Origin: an uncultured Pseudomonadota bacterium | Lineage (GTDB): Bacteria > Myxococcota_A > UBA796 > SXON01 | Direction of reading: 5' to 3' | Assembly: GCA_903844155.1 (NCBI GenBank) | Contig: CAIMSU010000089.1 | Span: forward strand, 1 to 40,354 | Length of the DNA stretch: 40,354 nt | In this document: piece by piece, positions 6,615 through 15,698 of the stretch | Position numbering within the stretch: position 1 is the stretch's first letter | Layout of the letters: each line of letters starts with the position of its first letter | Program-made: the position numbers and the translations under genes | Notes under the pieces: model-generated | Seen by the model: only the letters and a program-made list of their open reading frames with translations | Database searches by the model: none | What the model was told of the DNA's origin: nothing

Positions 6615-9425
6615 ATGTCCCTGGTCATGATCTCGCTCGTCCTTCCCTCATTGGCCCTTCGCGCCGTCGTTCCGGCCGCCATGGCTTTTGCGCCCTCGGA
6701 CTCGGCTGGCAGCGCGCCGAACCGCATCGAACGCCCGCATCTGCAGGAGCAGCTCGCCCTTCGGCACCAGCCGGCCTGGGAGGAGTTCACGGCGGGCGAC
6801 GGCGCCGGCTGGGAGGCGACGTGGGACGAGATCGAGCGCACGCCGGAGCGTGCCATGGGCCCCGGGATCCCGATGGACGACGTGTCGTCCAAGGCCGGCG
6901 TCGAGGCGTCGCTCCGCACATTCTTCGCGAAGAACCCGGATCTTCTGGGTGTTCCGGCGAGCCAGCTCGTGCTGCGAAAGGCGGGGTATTCGTCGGCGAC
7001 GGACATGTGGTACGTCGATTTTGACCGGGTCGTCTCCGGCGCACCGATCTGGCGTGCAGGCGTGACCGCGCGCGTGCGGCACGGCGAGCTGGTCATGTTC
7101 GGCATCGAAACGTACCCATCCGTCACCAGCCTCCCGAAGCCGACCGTCTCGACGGAGGACGCCGAGGCGACGGCCCAGCTCGAAGGCCCCGCCGCGATGG
7201 CCGACCACACCAACGTCTCCGCCTCCCTGGTCGCCCTGCCCTGGGATCGCGATGGCGGCGTGGATGTGCGCCTTTGCTGGGAGGTTCACAGTCACACCGA
7301 CGAGCCCGTCGGCGACTGGGTCACCCACGTGGACGCGCTCACCGGGGAGCGCCTGAACACCTACAACACGGTCTCCTTTTTCGACGGGACGATCCAGGGC
7401 TACCACGACACCCGGACCGTCGATGGCAGCTACACAACCTCGGCGTACCCCCTCGAGAAGTTCACGGGCGCCGACGGCAGCACCGTCTACGCCGACGAAA
7501 GCGGGAACATGACCCTCTCGGACGCGACGACCTGGACGACCGCGCTCTCCGGCTCCTACGTGACCATCCGGAACCTGGCCGGCTCTGCTGCGAGCATGTC
7601 CGTCACGGCGGATTCGCAGACCTGGTCGACGACGGAGGAGGAGACGCAGGCCCAGATCGACGCCTACAAGTTCATCCACGACGTGCGGACCTGGGGGCTG
7701 GCCATCGACGCCACCAACGGCATGTCCACGACAGCGCTGGTCACGAAGGTCAACACGTCGAGCACCTGCAATTCCTACTACGACGGCGCTGTGAACCTCT
7801 ACCAGGCGGGGGACGGCTGCAACAACACCGCCCGCATCGGCGACGTCGTGTACCACGAGTGGGGCCACGGCTTTCACTACTACGCGTTGCAGGCCGGCAC
7901 CTACGATGGGGACATCTCCGAGGGCATCGCGGACACCGTCTCCACGTTGCAGACGCACGACTCGCAGATCGGGCCCTACTTCTACACCACCGGCGGCGCC
8001 GTTCGCGACGTGTCCGTCGACAAGGTCTACCCGGACGACTGGGACGGAGAAGTGCACGACGATGGCCAGATCTTCGGCAGCGCCGTATGGGATCTCTGGG
8101 ACGATCTGGACGCCACCTACGGCGAGACCCGCGCGGACTCCGGGAACGCGTGGTTCACCGCCAGCACCTTGCTCGCCAACGCCATCAAGGCCGGCCCGAC
8201 CATCCCCGAGGCCTACGACGAGTACGTCCTCGCCGACGACGACAACAACGACGCGAGCGACGGCACGCCACACCTCTGCGAGATCATCGACGCCTTCGGC
8301 CGCCACGGGCTCGGCCCGGGCGCGAGCGGTGGGGCGGTCATCGGCATCGATCACACCGCCGTCGGAAACCAGGCCGCCAACCACCCGATCGCGTTCACCG
8401 GCTCGGTCGTGAACCTCGCACCCGGCTGCACCGACTTCACCCTCGCGAGCGCGACCGTGCACTATTCCGTCGATGACGGCGCGACCTGGCAGCTCGGCGC
8501 CGCGACCCTCTCCGGCGACGCGTTCACGGCGAACCTCCCCGGCTTTCCCGGCGATACCATCGTCCTCTACTACGTCTCCGCCAAGGCCTCGGACGGCACC
8601 GAGGTCACGCTCCCCGCTGGCGGCGACATCGCCCCCTACACCTTCTACGTTGGCGGACTTCGTCAGGTCTATTGCGAGACTTTTGACAGCAGCGATGGCG
8701 GCTACACGCACGCGCTGCTCGCGGGGCGCGATCAGGACGGCGCGGACGACTGGATGTACGACCAGCCGCAGGGCCTCTCCGGCGACCCGACCCAGCCCTA
8801 CACGGGCCGCAAAATCTGGGGGAACGACCTTGGCGGCGGGAACTTCAACGGCGCCTACCAGTCGAGCATCGAAAACCGGCTCTCGTCGCCCTCGATCGAC
8901 GTCGGCGCCGACACGCAGCTCATCCTCCAGTACCGGCGCTGGCTCTCCGTCGAGGACAGCTACTACGATCAGGCGCAGATCTACGCGAACGACACCTCGG
9001 TTTGGAAGAACCACGGCACAAACCGGAACGTCGGCGATGAGCAGACCGAGGACGCTGAGTGGATGCTCCACACCGTCCGGCTCTCCGACGTCGCCAACCC
9101 GCTCGTCCTCGGCTGGGACCTGACCAGCGACGGCGGGTTGGAGTTTGGCGGCTGGAACATCGACGACGTTTGCGTCTACGCGTACGACTCGACCGTCGAC
9201 ACCGGCGGCGACAGCGGCGCCGACAGCGGCGTGCCGACGACGGACAGCGGCTCGGGTGACTCGGGGTCGAATGGCGGCGACAACAGCGGAAACCCGAACG
9301 ACACCGGCAACGGCAAGATCAACGTTGGCGGCGGGTGTGGGTGCGCGACGGCGCCGGACGGTGGGGGTATGGCTCTCGCCCTCGCGGGGGCCGCGATTGT
9401 CCTCGGCAAGCGCCGCAAGACCTGA
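6615..9425 (+). CDS. Secreted gluzincin metalloprotease with MYXO-CTERM tail
   Basis: A 936-residue exported zinc peptidase. The signal peptide lies within residues 1-25. Residues about 60-270 look like an FTP/PepSY-type propeptide. The zinc site is HEWGH at 414-418 with the third ligand probably E436 (SEGIAD), as in M36/M4-like gluzincins. Beta-sandwich modules follow, then a stalk rich in Asp, Ser, Thr and Gly (about 858-905). The C-terminus has GCGC, a hydrophobic helix and KRRK, the MYXO-CTERM layout that leads to sorting at the surface in Myxococcota. ATG 6615 is chosen because GGAG (6606-6609) precedes it and the signal peptide begins there; the frame is open further upstream to 6504. 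The exact peptidase family is less certain than the zinc site. Confidence 0.88.
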   Translation: MSLVMISLVLPSLALRAVVPAAMAFAPSDSAGSAPNRIERPHLQEQLALRHQPAWEEFTAGDGAGWEATWDEIERTPERAMGPGIPMDDVSSKAGVEASLRTFFAKNPDLLGVPASQLVLRKAGYSSATDMWYVDFDRVVSGAPIWRAGVTARVRHGELVMFGIETYPSVTSLPKPTVSTEDAEATAQLEGPAAMADHTNVSASLVALPWDRDGGVDVRLCWEVHSHTDEPVGDWVTHVDALTGERLNTYNTVSFFDGTIQGYHDTRTVDGSYTTSAYPLEKFTGADGSTVYADESGNMTLSDATTWTTALSGSYVTIRNLAGSAASMSVTADSQTWSTTEEETQAQIDAYKFIHDVRTWGLAIDATNGMSTTALVTKVNTSSTCNSYYDGAVNLYQAGDGCNNTARIGDVVYHEWGHGFHYYALQAGTYDGDISEGIADTVSTLQTHDSQIGPYFYTTGGAVRDVSVDKVYPDDWDGEVHDDGQIFGSAVWDLWDDLDATYGETRADSGNAWFTASTLLANAIKAGPTIPEAYDEYVLADDDNNDASDGTPHLCEIIDAFGRHGLGPGASGGAVIGIDHTAVGNQAANHPIAFTGSVVNLAPGCTDFTLASATVHYSVDDGATWQLGAATLSGDAFTANLPGFPGDTIVLYYVSAKASDGTEVTLPAGGDIAPYTFYVGGLRQVYCETFDSSDGGYTHALLAGRDQDGADDWMYDQPQGLSGDPTQPYTGRKIWGNDLGGGNFNGAYQSSIENRLSSPSIDVGADTQLILQYRRWLSVEDSYYDQAQIYANDTSVWKNHGTNRNVGDEQTEDAEWMLHTVRLSDVANPLVLGWDLTSDGGLEFGGWNIDDVCVYAYDSTVDTGGDSGADSGVPTTDSGSGDSGSNGGDNSGNPNDTGNGKINVGGGCGCATAPDGGGMALALAGAAIVLGKRRKT

Positions 9426-9446
9426 ACCGGGGGTTACAGCGAAACG

Positions 9447-11267
9447 TTGTCCTCTGCCCGCCGCTACCGTTTCGGTGAACTCCTCGGGGAGGGCGGTTTT
9501 GGCGTGGTCTACAAGGCGGCGATGCTCGGGGCGGATGGGTTCGAGAAGCCCGTCGCCATCAAGCTTTTGCGGCTGAGCGGCGGGGACGGCCGGCTGGCTG
9601 AGGAGGCCCAGCAGCGTTTTCGCGATGAGGCGCGGCTGCTTGGCCTCCTGCGGCACCGCGCGATCGTGCAGGTGGATGGGCTGGTGCGGATCAACGGACA
9701 TCAGGCCGTGGTGATGGAGTACCTGGAGGGGGTCTCGCTGCGGGCGCTGGTCAAGCGGGCGCCCGTTCCGGAGCGGCCGGCGCTGGAGATCGTGGCCGAG
9801 GTGGCCGCGGCGTTGGAGGCCGCGTGGCATCGACCGGGGCCGGCGGGCAAGCCGCTGAACGTCTGTCACCGCGATCTCAAGCCGGCGAACCTGCAATTGT
9901 CGACGGACGGCGAGCTGAAGGTGCTCGATTTCGGCATCGCGCGGGCGGACTTCCAGTCGCGCGAGGCCGAGACGCGCTCGCTGGCGATGGGCAGCGTCGA
10001 GTACATGTCCCCAAAGCGCCTGGATTTTGACGACGACGGCTCCGCGGGTGACGTCTACTCGCTCGGCTGCGTGCTGTACGAGATGCTCGTCGGCGAGGCG
10101 TTCGGCCGGACCAGCGCGAACCCCAAGAGCCACGCCGCGCGCTTTGAGGCCAACATCGGCAAGGCTCCGGAGTCCTGCCGCGAGATGATCGCGAAGATGC
10201 TGGCGTTTGACCCGACCGAGCGCCCGGGCGCGCGCGAGATCGAAAAACGCTGCCTGGAGCTGGCGAGAACACAGCCGCTCTCGCTGCGCGACTGGGCCGC
10301 GGACGCCGTCCCCGCTTGTGTGTCGACCGCCACGCCAGCGACGGGAAGTTGGACCGGCAAGCTGCTCGCAGAGGACGGGGACGTCGTGGTTCCCCCGCCA
10401 CCGCCCGAGGCTCGGCCGCGTTTTGTGGTCGGCGGTGGCACCGGGGTGATGCCAACGGTGCAGGCGGATCGCGCCGAGGTGGCCCGGGCGTTGGCCGTCG
10501 CGGACGTGCCGCCGCCTGCAGCGTCTGGAACGGTGGGCGCAGGCTCGGGGCCACTCGCAAAAACGCCGGGTTCGGGGCCGATCAGCGCGGCCGTCCGGTC
10601 GGGGCCGATCACCGGTTCGGTTGGCGGTCGGACGGGCACGGTCAGCCGGCGGACGGGACCGGTGACAGGGGCGCGAAAAGAGGGTGCGGGGACGGCCGCG
10701 AAGGCGGGCGCCGCAGCGATGGGCGTGCTCGGAATTGGGAGCATCGCCGCCGGTTGCATCGGGCTCGTCGTCGTCGTGGTGATGGTGGTCCGCGGATTCA
10801 GGGGCGACGAAGTCGCCGGGCCCACACCGGATGCTGCTGTGGCGGAAGTCGCCGCGCCCCAGATCCCCCCGTCCGTCGCGGCGCCGCCCGTCCCCGCTGA
10901 GGCCGTGCCCGCGCCCGTCGCTGCGCCCGTCCTCGTCCCGACCCCCGCTCCCGTCCAGACGGTAGTTGTCGCGCCTGTCGCCCCGCCGAAGGCCGACCCG
11001 CCCCGCGCAAAACCCGCCTCCAAGCCGGCTGCGCCGCCCGCGCTCGACCCCGGGACTTCGGCCACTATCGAGCTCTCCGGCAACGCTGAGGCCGTCCACT
11101 TCCGGGCCGGAGACACCAACTTCGCGCTCCCCCTCGTCCCCGCTGGCGTCTACACCGTGCTCGCCACGTTCGACGGCAAGGAGGTCGACGCTGGCCAGGT
11201 CACGGTCGGGCAGGGGGAGAAGGTGACGTTGAAGTGCAAGAAGGCGTTCTTGCGGTGTACGCGCTGA
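9447..11267 (+). CDS. Transmembrane Ser/Thr protein kinase 1
   Basis: A 606-residue eukaryote-like kinase of the Pkn type. The N-terminal catalytic domain has the Gly loop GEGGFG (14-19), VAIK with K39, HRDLKPAN (H141, D143) and DFG (161-163). A low-complexity linker precedes one transmembrane helix at about 424-450. Outside lie an Ala/Pro/Val-rich stretch and a short C-terminal beta domain ending in CKKAFLRC, resembling a PEGA-type module. The start is TTG 9447: the Gly loop lies only 13 residues in, so no later start is possible. The C-terminal domain is shared in kind with kinase 3 and, more loosely, kinase 2. It follows the metalloprotease gene by 21 bp. All key catalytic residues are present, so it should be active. 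Confidence 0.93.
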   Translation: MSSARRYRFGELLGEGGFGVVYKAAMLGADGFEKPVAIKLLRLSGGDGRLAEEAQQRFRDEARLLGLLRHRAIVQVDGLVRINGHQAVVMEYLEGVSLRALVKRAPVPERPALEIVAEVAAALEAAWHRPGPAGKPLNVCHRDLKPANLQLSTDGELKVLDFGIARADFQSREAETRSLAMGSVEYMSPKRLDFDDDGSAGDVYSLGCVLYEMLVGEAFGRTSANPKSHAARFEANIGKAPESCREMIAKMLAFDPTERPGAREIEKRCLELARTQPLSLRDWAADAVPACVSTATPATGSWTGKLLAEDGDVVVPPPPPEARPRFVVGGGTGVMPTVQADRAEVARALAVADVPPPAASGTVGAGSGPLAKTPGSGPISAAVRSGPITGSVGGRTGTVSRRTGPVTGARKEGAGTAAKAGAAAMGVLGIGSIAAGCIGLVVVVVMVVRGFRGDEVAGPTPDAAVAEVAAPQIPPSVAAPPVPAEAVPAPVAAPVLVPTPAPVQTVVVAPVAPPKADPPRAKPASKPAAPPALDPGTSATIELSGNAEAVHFRAGDTNFALPLVPAGVYTVLATFDGKEVDAGQVTVGQGEKVTLKCKKAFLRCTR

Positions 11268-11268
11268 A

Positions 11269-11281
11269 GGGGCTACGCCCC
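11269..11281. terminator. Short hairpin between two convergent genes
   Basis: GGGGC (11269-11273), a TAC loop and GCCCC (11277-11281) form a perfect 5-bp stem just after the kinase 1 stop and across the esterase stop. It could terminate transcription from both sides, but there is no T-tract on either strand, so this is tentative. Confidence 0.35.
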
Positions 11282-12286
11282 CAAGACCCTCGACAGCCAC
11301 GGTAGCGACACGTCCATCCGGTAGTCCACGTCCGAGTGGTTGTCGTGGAACGACTCGTAGACATGGGCGATGCCCTGCCGGTCGAGCGACTCGTGGATGA
11401 GCTGCGTGCCCCAGTGGATGTTGTACTGGTCCTCGTCGCCGCAGTCCAGATACCAGCCGCGAAGGCTGCGGATCGCGTCGCCGTGCTTGTCGACCATGCG
11501 CGCGGTGTCCCAGGCGAGCCAGTTGGCCCAACGGTCCTCGCGCAGGCGGCCGGAGCGGTCAAAAGGGAGCTGAAAGCCGGCGGGTGCTGACGGGTCGGGG
11601 TCGTAGTGGGCAGCCATGCCCATCGTCATCAGCACGTCGACGTCGGAGCTGGAGAGCTTCTCGCTGGCATGGAGCGCGGTGAGCAGGCGGACAGGGTCGA
11701 AGTCGTGGGCGCGCAGGCGGTTCATCAAGCGCGGCATGACCGGTAGAAAGAGCCATTCCCAGTAGGCGTCGCCCGAGTGGGAGGCGATGGCGTTCCAGAC
11801 GTCCGGGCGCAGCATTCCGTGCACCATGGCGCCGTAGCCGCCGGAGGACTTGCCGAACACGCCGCGCGCTTGGGGACGGACCGAGAAGTTCGACTCGACG
11901 AACGGCACGATCTCGTCGCAGAGGTAGTCCATGTACCGGCCCGTGCCGGTCGAGTTGATGTACTGGTTGCCGCCAAACGCCGTGAAGCAATCGGGAAACG
12001 CCACGATCATCGGGCCGATCTTGCCCTCTGCGAGCAACCGGTCCATGCGCTCGGGCACGTTCTGGCCGAACGGCTTCCAGTTCGTGTGGGACGCACCGCT
12101 GCCCGTGTACCCGATCAGGTCGACCAGCAGCGGATAGTTGGTCGAAACGGAGGGCGAATAGCCGGGCGGCGTGTAGACGAGGACGTCGCGTTCGGTCGGA
12201 TCGCCGGGCCGGTTGCCGACGAGGACGTCCGAGCGATGACGGAGGCGGTGGATCTGGCCGCGGGGGCCTTCAAAGCGCTTGAGCAT
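11273..12286 (-). CDS. Alpha/beta-hydrolase esterase (esterase D / enterochelin esterase-like)
   Basis: A 337-residue cytoplasmic serine hydrolase of the putative-esterase (enterochelin esterase / S-formylglutathione hydrolase-like) group. The nucleophile elbow GKSSGGYG puts the catalytic Ser at S147. The acid is probably in DCGDEDQYN (about 281-289), and the His in HDNHSDVDYR near the C-terminus. The strand-turn pattern YPLLVDLIGYTGSG is the usual oxyanion-hole region. There is no signal peptide. ATG 12286 lies 3 bp after the stop of the preceding gene, so it is the last gene of the ArsA operon. The substrate cannot be read from the sequence. Confidence 0.88.
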   Translation of the reverse strand: MLKRFEGPRGQIHRLRHRSDVLVGNRPGDPTERDVLVYTPPGYSPSVSTNYPLLVDLIGYTGSGASHTNWKPFGQNVPERMDRLLAEGKIGPMIVAFPDCFTAFGGNQYINSTGTGRYMDYLCDEIVPFVESNFSVRPQARGVFGKSSGGYGAMVHGMLRPDVWNAIASHSGDAYWEWLFLPVMPRLMNRLRAHDFDPVRLLTALHASEKLSSSDVDVLMTMGMAAHYDPDPSAPAGFQLPFDRSGRLREDRWANWLAWDTARMVDKHGDAIRSLRGWYLDCGDEDQYNIHWGTQLIHESLDRQGIAHVYESFHDNHSDVDYRMDVSLPWLSRVLGA

Positions 12287-12289
12287 GGG

Positions 12290-13105
12290 TCAGGGGGCCT
12301 CGTTGGGTTCGTCGTCTTCGAGGGCATCGTCGGCGAGGTCGTCCAGCTCGGCGCGAAACTTGATGTTCGCACCGGTCTCGGGCGCGTAGAGCGGCACGAC
12401 GACGTCGAGGATGTCGACAGCCCGTTCGAGCAGATCGAACTCGGTTTCGCCCGTGTCTTCCTGGCAGGCCTGGACGAGCGCATCGGTGTACCGAACGCCC
12501 AGATCGAGCCGGTGTAGCCGTCCTGCGGCGTCCTCGCCCAGCTCCGCCCAGAGGTCCGCGAGGCTCTCGATCGCGGCCCATGGCTCCGCGGAGTCCGTGG
12601 AGACCTCCGCCTGCTCGATCACGTACTCCACCTCCTCGTTCGGGAGGAGGCCGGTCAGCCAGCGCAACCAGAGCACGCTCGCCGCGGCTCGGACGAAATC
12701 CCGCTCGTGCGGAGACTTCGGGGAGTCAAACGCCGCGATCCACTCGTCCGCGATCACGAACGCGCTCTCCGTGACCAGCCCGCGCTCCGCGAACGTCTTC
12801 GCGTCCGTCCCGATGCCGTGCGCTTCCAGGCCGATGAGCAGCTCGTCCGTCGTCGTCGCGTCCGCCCGAGCGATGGTCCAGAGGTCCTGCGTTTGGGGCC
12901 AATGTGTCTTGAGGTGCTCGGCAAACTCAAACGCGGCGTACATGCGAATCCGGGTGCGGCGCGCCAGCCCTTCGACGCCCTCCGTCAGCGGCTTCCAGCG
13001 GTCCAACGCCGAAGGCTCGTTACGGCGCTTCTCCAGCTTCTTCTTCCGCTTGTTCGCCTTCTCGTGCTTCTTTTGGGCGCGCGCCGCAGCGCTCTTCTTG
13101 GCCAT
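12290..13105 (-). CDS. Lys-rich hypothetical protein of the ArsA operon
   Basis: A 271-residue soluble protein. The first 35 residues are a strongly basic, Lys/Arg-rich helix (MAKKSAAARAQKKHEKANKR and on), typical of an RNA- or ribosome-contacting tail. The remainder is predicted helical, with several Trp residues and a very acidic C-terminus (DDLADDALEDDEPNEAP). I recognise no family. ATG 13105 is preceded by GGGAG 5 nt upstream, which decides this start over upstream in-frame ATGs. It sits 47 bp downstream of the zinc-ribbon gene and 3 bp before the esterase, so it is part of the operon. Confidence 0.8.
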   Translation of the reverse strand: MAKKSAAARAQKKHEKANKRKKKLEKRRNEPSALDRWKPLTEGVEGLARRTRIRMYAAFEFAEHLKTHWPQTQDLWTIARADATTTDELLIGLEAHGIGTDAKTFAERGLVTESAFVIADEWIAAFDSPKSPHERDFVRAAASVLWLRWLTGLLPNEEVEYVIEQAEVSTDSAEPWAAIESLADLWAELGEDAAGRLHRLDLGVRYTDALVQACQEDTGETEFDLLERAVDILDVVVPLYAPETGANIKFRAELDDLADDALEDDEPNEAP

Positions 13106-13152
13106 TGAGACTCCCGGGAGAAGGGTAGCGTGTCGTCGCGCGTCCGGCCTCT

Positions 13153-14601
13153 TCAGACCCGCTGCGCCTGCCGCTTCGCTTTCTCGGTGTAGAGCCGCGC
13201 CACCCGGGTGTGCTCCTCCCATGCTGGCCACGCGGACTTGCCGTCGGCGCCAACGCTGCAGAGCCGCTCCTCGACGACCTCCGCCTCGGCGTGAGCTTTC
13301 ACGAGGTGGTCGAGGATGCCGGCGAACGCCCGTCGCGCCGAGGAGGGGTCGTGTCCCGGCAGACCCTCCGTCCGCGTCGTCCCCTCGACCAGCCGGAAGA
13401 TGGCGTTCTCCGTGTGTAGATCCAGGATCCGGACCCGACGGTCCACGCCCGCGCCCACGGCCGTCAGCCGCTTCCGCAGCCAGCGGTTCTCCGACGGTGC
13501 CTCGCGGGTCGTCCTCGTCTCCACCTCGCCGGGAACGATGACCAGGACACGGTCGATCGCGGCAGCCACGCCGCCACCCATCGGCTCGGCCAGCCAGATC
13601 GTCTCGTCCGTCACCACCCAGTCGCTCTCCGATGCGCCCCCAACGTCGCCCTGGCGTCCGCTCTTGCCAAGCACCCCCATCGCCTGGGGCACCGCGAGCA
13701 GCTCCTCCCGCGAGATGGCGATCTGGTCAAAGGTCGGGCGGCGGCCGAGGTTCGGCGAGTCGCCCCGCAACGCGACGCGAGGCCATTTGCCCTGGCTCAG
13801 CATCCGCGCTGTGGCCTGATCCACGCCCACGGACATGCCGATCTCCTCGGGGTCACCGTACGGCGGCAGGACCAGCAACCAGGCCTGTCGGATGGGGGGG
13901 AGCCCCGGAGGCGTGGCTGGGAGCGACGAGTACGCGATCGCGAGGGCGTCCTCGGCTTCCATCAGCGTCTCCAGCAAACCGGCGGGGTCGTCGGTGAGGA
14001 GGACGGCGCGCTGGGCGGCGCGGACGAGGCGGTCGGTCCACGGGAGGAGGGGGGCGGAGCGAACGACGGGTGTCGACGTCGGCTGGGGGAGGACCGGCTG
14101 GATCCCGCCTCGCAAGGGGTGATCACCCGTGTGGGACTCGCGCGGCGCGCGGCGGTCGGCGAAGGGAAGGTCCCGGGTCGCCCCGGGCATGCGCCGGTCG
14201 GGCATCGGCTGGTCGCCGGGCGGAAGCGAGGTTCGCGGAGGTAATGTCGGCGTCCGACTTGGGGGGAAGGATCCGTCGCCCACCCAGGAGTCCGTGGGCT
14301 TGCGGCGCTCGGGGAAGGCGAGATCGCGGGTGCCACCGGGGCGCCGACGGTCTTCGGCAGGCGGCTCCGGGCGTGGAACCTCGCTGGAGTCCGGATCCCG
14401 CGCCTGCGACAAGGCTGCGCGCAGCTTGTCGGTCTGGCCGCCGCGCATCGCGTCGCGCACGAGATCGTCGAGGTTGTCGGGGCCGCGTCGGGCGGGCTCG
14501 GCGGGCCGCGCGGTCGGGTTCGGCATCACCGCGCCGCAGTACAGGCAGGTGGTGCGGAAAGCGGCGTTGGGCCGCGTGCAGCGGGGACACGGTTCACTCA
14601 C
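13153..14601 (-). CDS. Zinc-ribbon protein of unknown function, ArsA operon
   Basis: A 482-residue soluble protein. The N-terminus is a zinc ribbon with CPRC and CLYCG pairs (C5, C8 and about C18, C21). Residues about 65-180 are low-complexity, Pro/Arg-rich and contain near-repeats (GGTRDLAFPERR and GATRDLPFADRR). The C-terminal 300 residues form an alpha/beta domain I do not recognise, with well-ordered hydrophobic strands (QAWLLVLPPYGDP, RVLVIVPGEVE, RVRILDLH). The start is GTG 14601, which overlaps the ArsA stop as GTGA, a sign of translational coupling. Larger in-frame extensions upstream are shadows. The close link with two ATPases suggests a partner or regulator, which is inference only. 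Confidence 0.85.
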   Translation of the reverse strand: MSEPCPRCTRPNAAFRTTCLYCGAVMPNPTARPAEPARRGPDNLDDLVRDAMRGGQTDKLRAALSQARDPDSSEVPRPEPPAEDRRRPGGTRDLAFPERRKPTDSWVGDGSFPPSRTPTLPPRTSLPPGDQPMPDRRMPGATRDLPFADRRAPRESHTGDHPLRGGIQPVLPQPTSTPVVRSAPLLPWTDRLVRAAQRAVLLTDDPAGLLETLMEAEDALAIAYSSLPATPPGLPPIRQAWLLVLPPYGDPEEIGMSVGVDQATARMLSQGKWPRVALRGDSPNLGRRPTFDQIAISREELLAVPQAMGVLGKSGRQGDVGGASESDWVVTDETIWLAEPMGGGVAAAIDRVLVIVPGEVETRTTREAPSENRWLRKRLTAVGAGVDRRVRILDLHTENAIFRLVEGTTRTEGLPGHDPSSARRAFAGILDHLVKAHAEAEVVEERLCSVGADGKSAWPAWEEHTRVARLYTEKAKRQAQRV

Positions 14602-15698
14602 GAGGTTCCTCCGAGGCCGGTGCCCCACTCGGGGACGACCGCCCCGACGTAGCCCGAAATCCGGATGATGCCGCCAAGATCGTGCACGGCGCTGCCCAGA
14701 TCCGGGATGCGCCAGACCGGCGCGGTCGTTCCGCGAACGAGCTCGGCGATGTTGGCCTCCTGCACCTCCACGCGCGCGCGCTGGCGCTCGGGGAGGGCAG
14801 TCAGCTCGGCGACGGACTCGGCCCATCCGGCCAGGCCGGGGTCGGGGCCGAACGAGGGCGCACCTGGGTTGGGCGGGGCGACGAGGCAACGGTTCACGAG
14901 AAAGCCAGCAAGCGGCTGGCGATGTGTTCGAAGCTGCTCGACAAAGAGCCGCGCCTCGGCGCGGGCCGCGGGTGCGGGCGTCGTGACGAGGAGGAACTTC
15001 GTCGAGGGCGCAGAGAGCAGCGTCCGGACCTCGATCGAGCGCTCCCGGAAGCCGTCCCAGAGGGCCTGGAAAGCCGTGAAGAACTCGGCGATGTCCGCGA
15101 TCGTCGAGTTGCCGACCATGCGTTCCAGAACACTCGCCAGGACCTCGCTCCCGCGCTCGAGCATGCGCCAGCCGCCGCGCGAGGCGGGGAGCACGATCCA
15201 CCGCATGACGCCTTCGTCCATCAAATTCGCCATGCGGTCCGGCGCGGCCAGGAAGTCCAGCGCGTGGTGGGTCGGCGGCGTGTCCAGCACGACACAGTCC
15301 CAGTGGTCCTCGCGCGCGAGCTCATAGAGCCGCTCCATCGCCATGTATTCCTGGGAGCCGGCGAGGTTGGCGGAGGCGTGCTGGTAGATGTGGTTCTTGT
15401 AGATCCGGTCGCGGGCTTCGGGCGTTGGCGCAAACCGGGAGACGACGCGGTCAAACGTCTCCTTGGGATCCAGCATCAGCGCATGCAAGCTCCCTTTTGC
15501 TTCCAGCTCCGGTGGCAGCAGGACCGGGCTCGGCTCGTTGCCGACGCGCACGCCCAACGCGTCCGCGAGCCGCCTGGCCGGATCGATGGTCAGGACGACC
15601 ACGCGGGCGCCCGCCCGGGCCTGCGCGAGCGCAAGACCTGCCGACGACGTGGTTTTTCCCACGCCGCCAGCGCCGCAGCAGATGTAGACGGGCGTCAT
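14598..15698 (-). CDS. ArsA/Get3-like ATPase with altered Walker A (subunit 1)
   Basis: A 366-residue P-loop ATPase of the ArsA/GET3/MinD class. The P-loop at residues 9-17 is GAGGVGKTT: the catalytic P-loop Lys (K15) is present, but the signature first Lys of the deviant Walker A (GKGGVGKT) is Ala (A10). Switch-type motifs follow (LTIDPARRLADALG and LDTPPTHHALDF). Class members bind and release membrane proteins or drive oxyanion export. ATG 15698 overlaps the stop of the second ArsA gene as ATGA, and its own stop overlaps the next start as GTGA. The tight pairing suggests a heterodimer in which the partner supplies the missing Lys. It could serve targeting of tail-anchored or lipidated proteins, but the cargo is unknown. 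Confidence 0.92.
   Translation of the reverse strand: MTPVYICCGAGGVGKTTSSAGLALAQARAGARVVVLTIDPARRLADALGVRVGNEPSPVLLPPELEAKGSLHALMLDPKETFDRVVSRFAPTPEARDRIYKNHIYQHASANLAGSQEYMAMERLYELAREDHWDCVVLDTPPTHHALDFLAAPDRMANLMDEGVMRWIVLPASRGGWRMLERGSEVLASVLERMVGNSTIADIAEFFTAFQALWDGFRERSIEVRTLLSAPSTKFLLVTTPAPAARAEARLFVEQLRTHRQPLAGFLVNRCLVAPPNPGAPSFGPDPGLAGWAESVAELTALPERQRARVEVQEANIAELVRGTTAPVWRIPDLGSAVHDLGGIIRISGYVGAVVPEWGTGLGGTS

Noticed and set aside
4691-7024. A 777-codon open frame on the plus strand
   Set aside because: It is opposite the cytochrome and TPR genes, which have heme motifs and TPR patterns. The plus frame is Arg/Gly-rich with no motif.
6648-11531. A 1,627-codon open frame on the minus strand
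   Set aside because: It lies opposite the metalloprotease and kinase 1 genes, has biased composition, and lacks any family motif. It is a GC-rich shadow frame.
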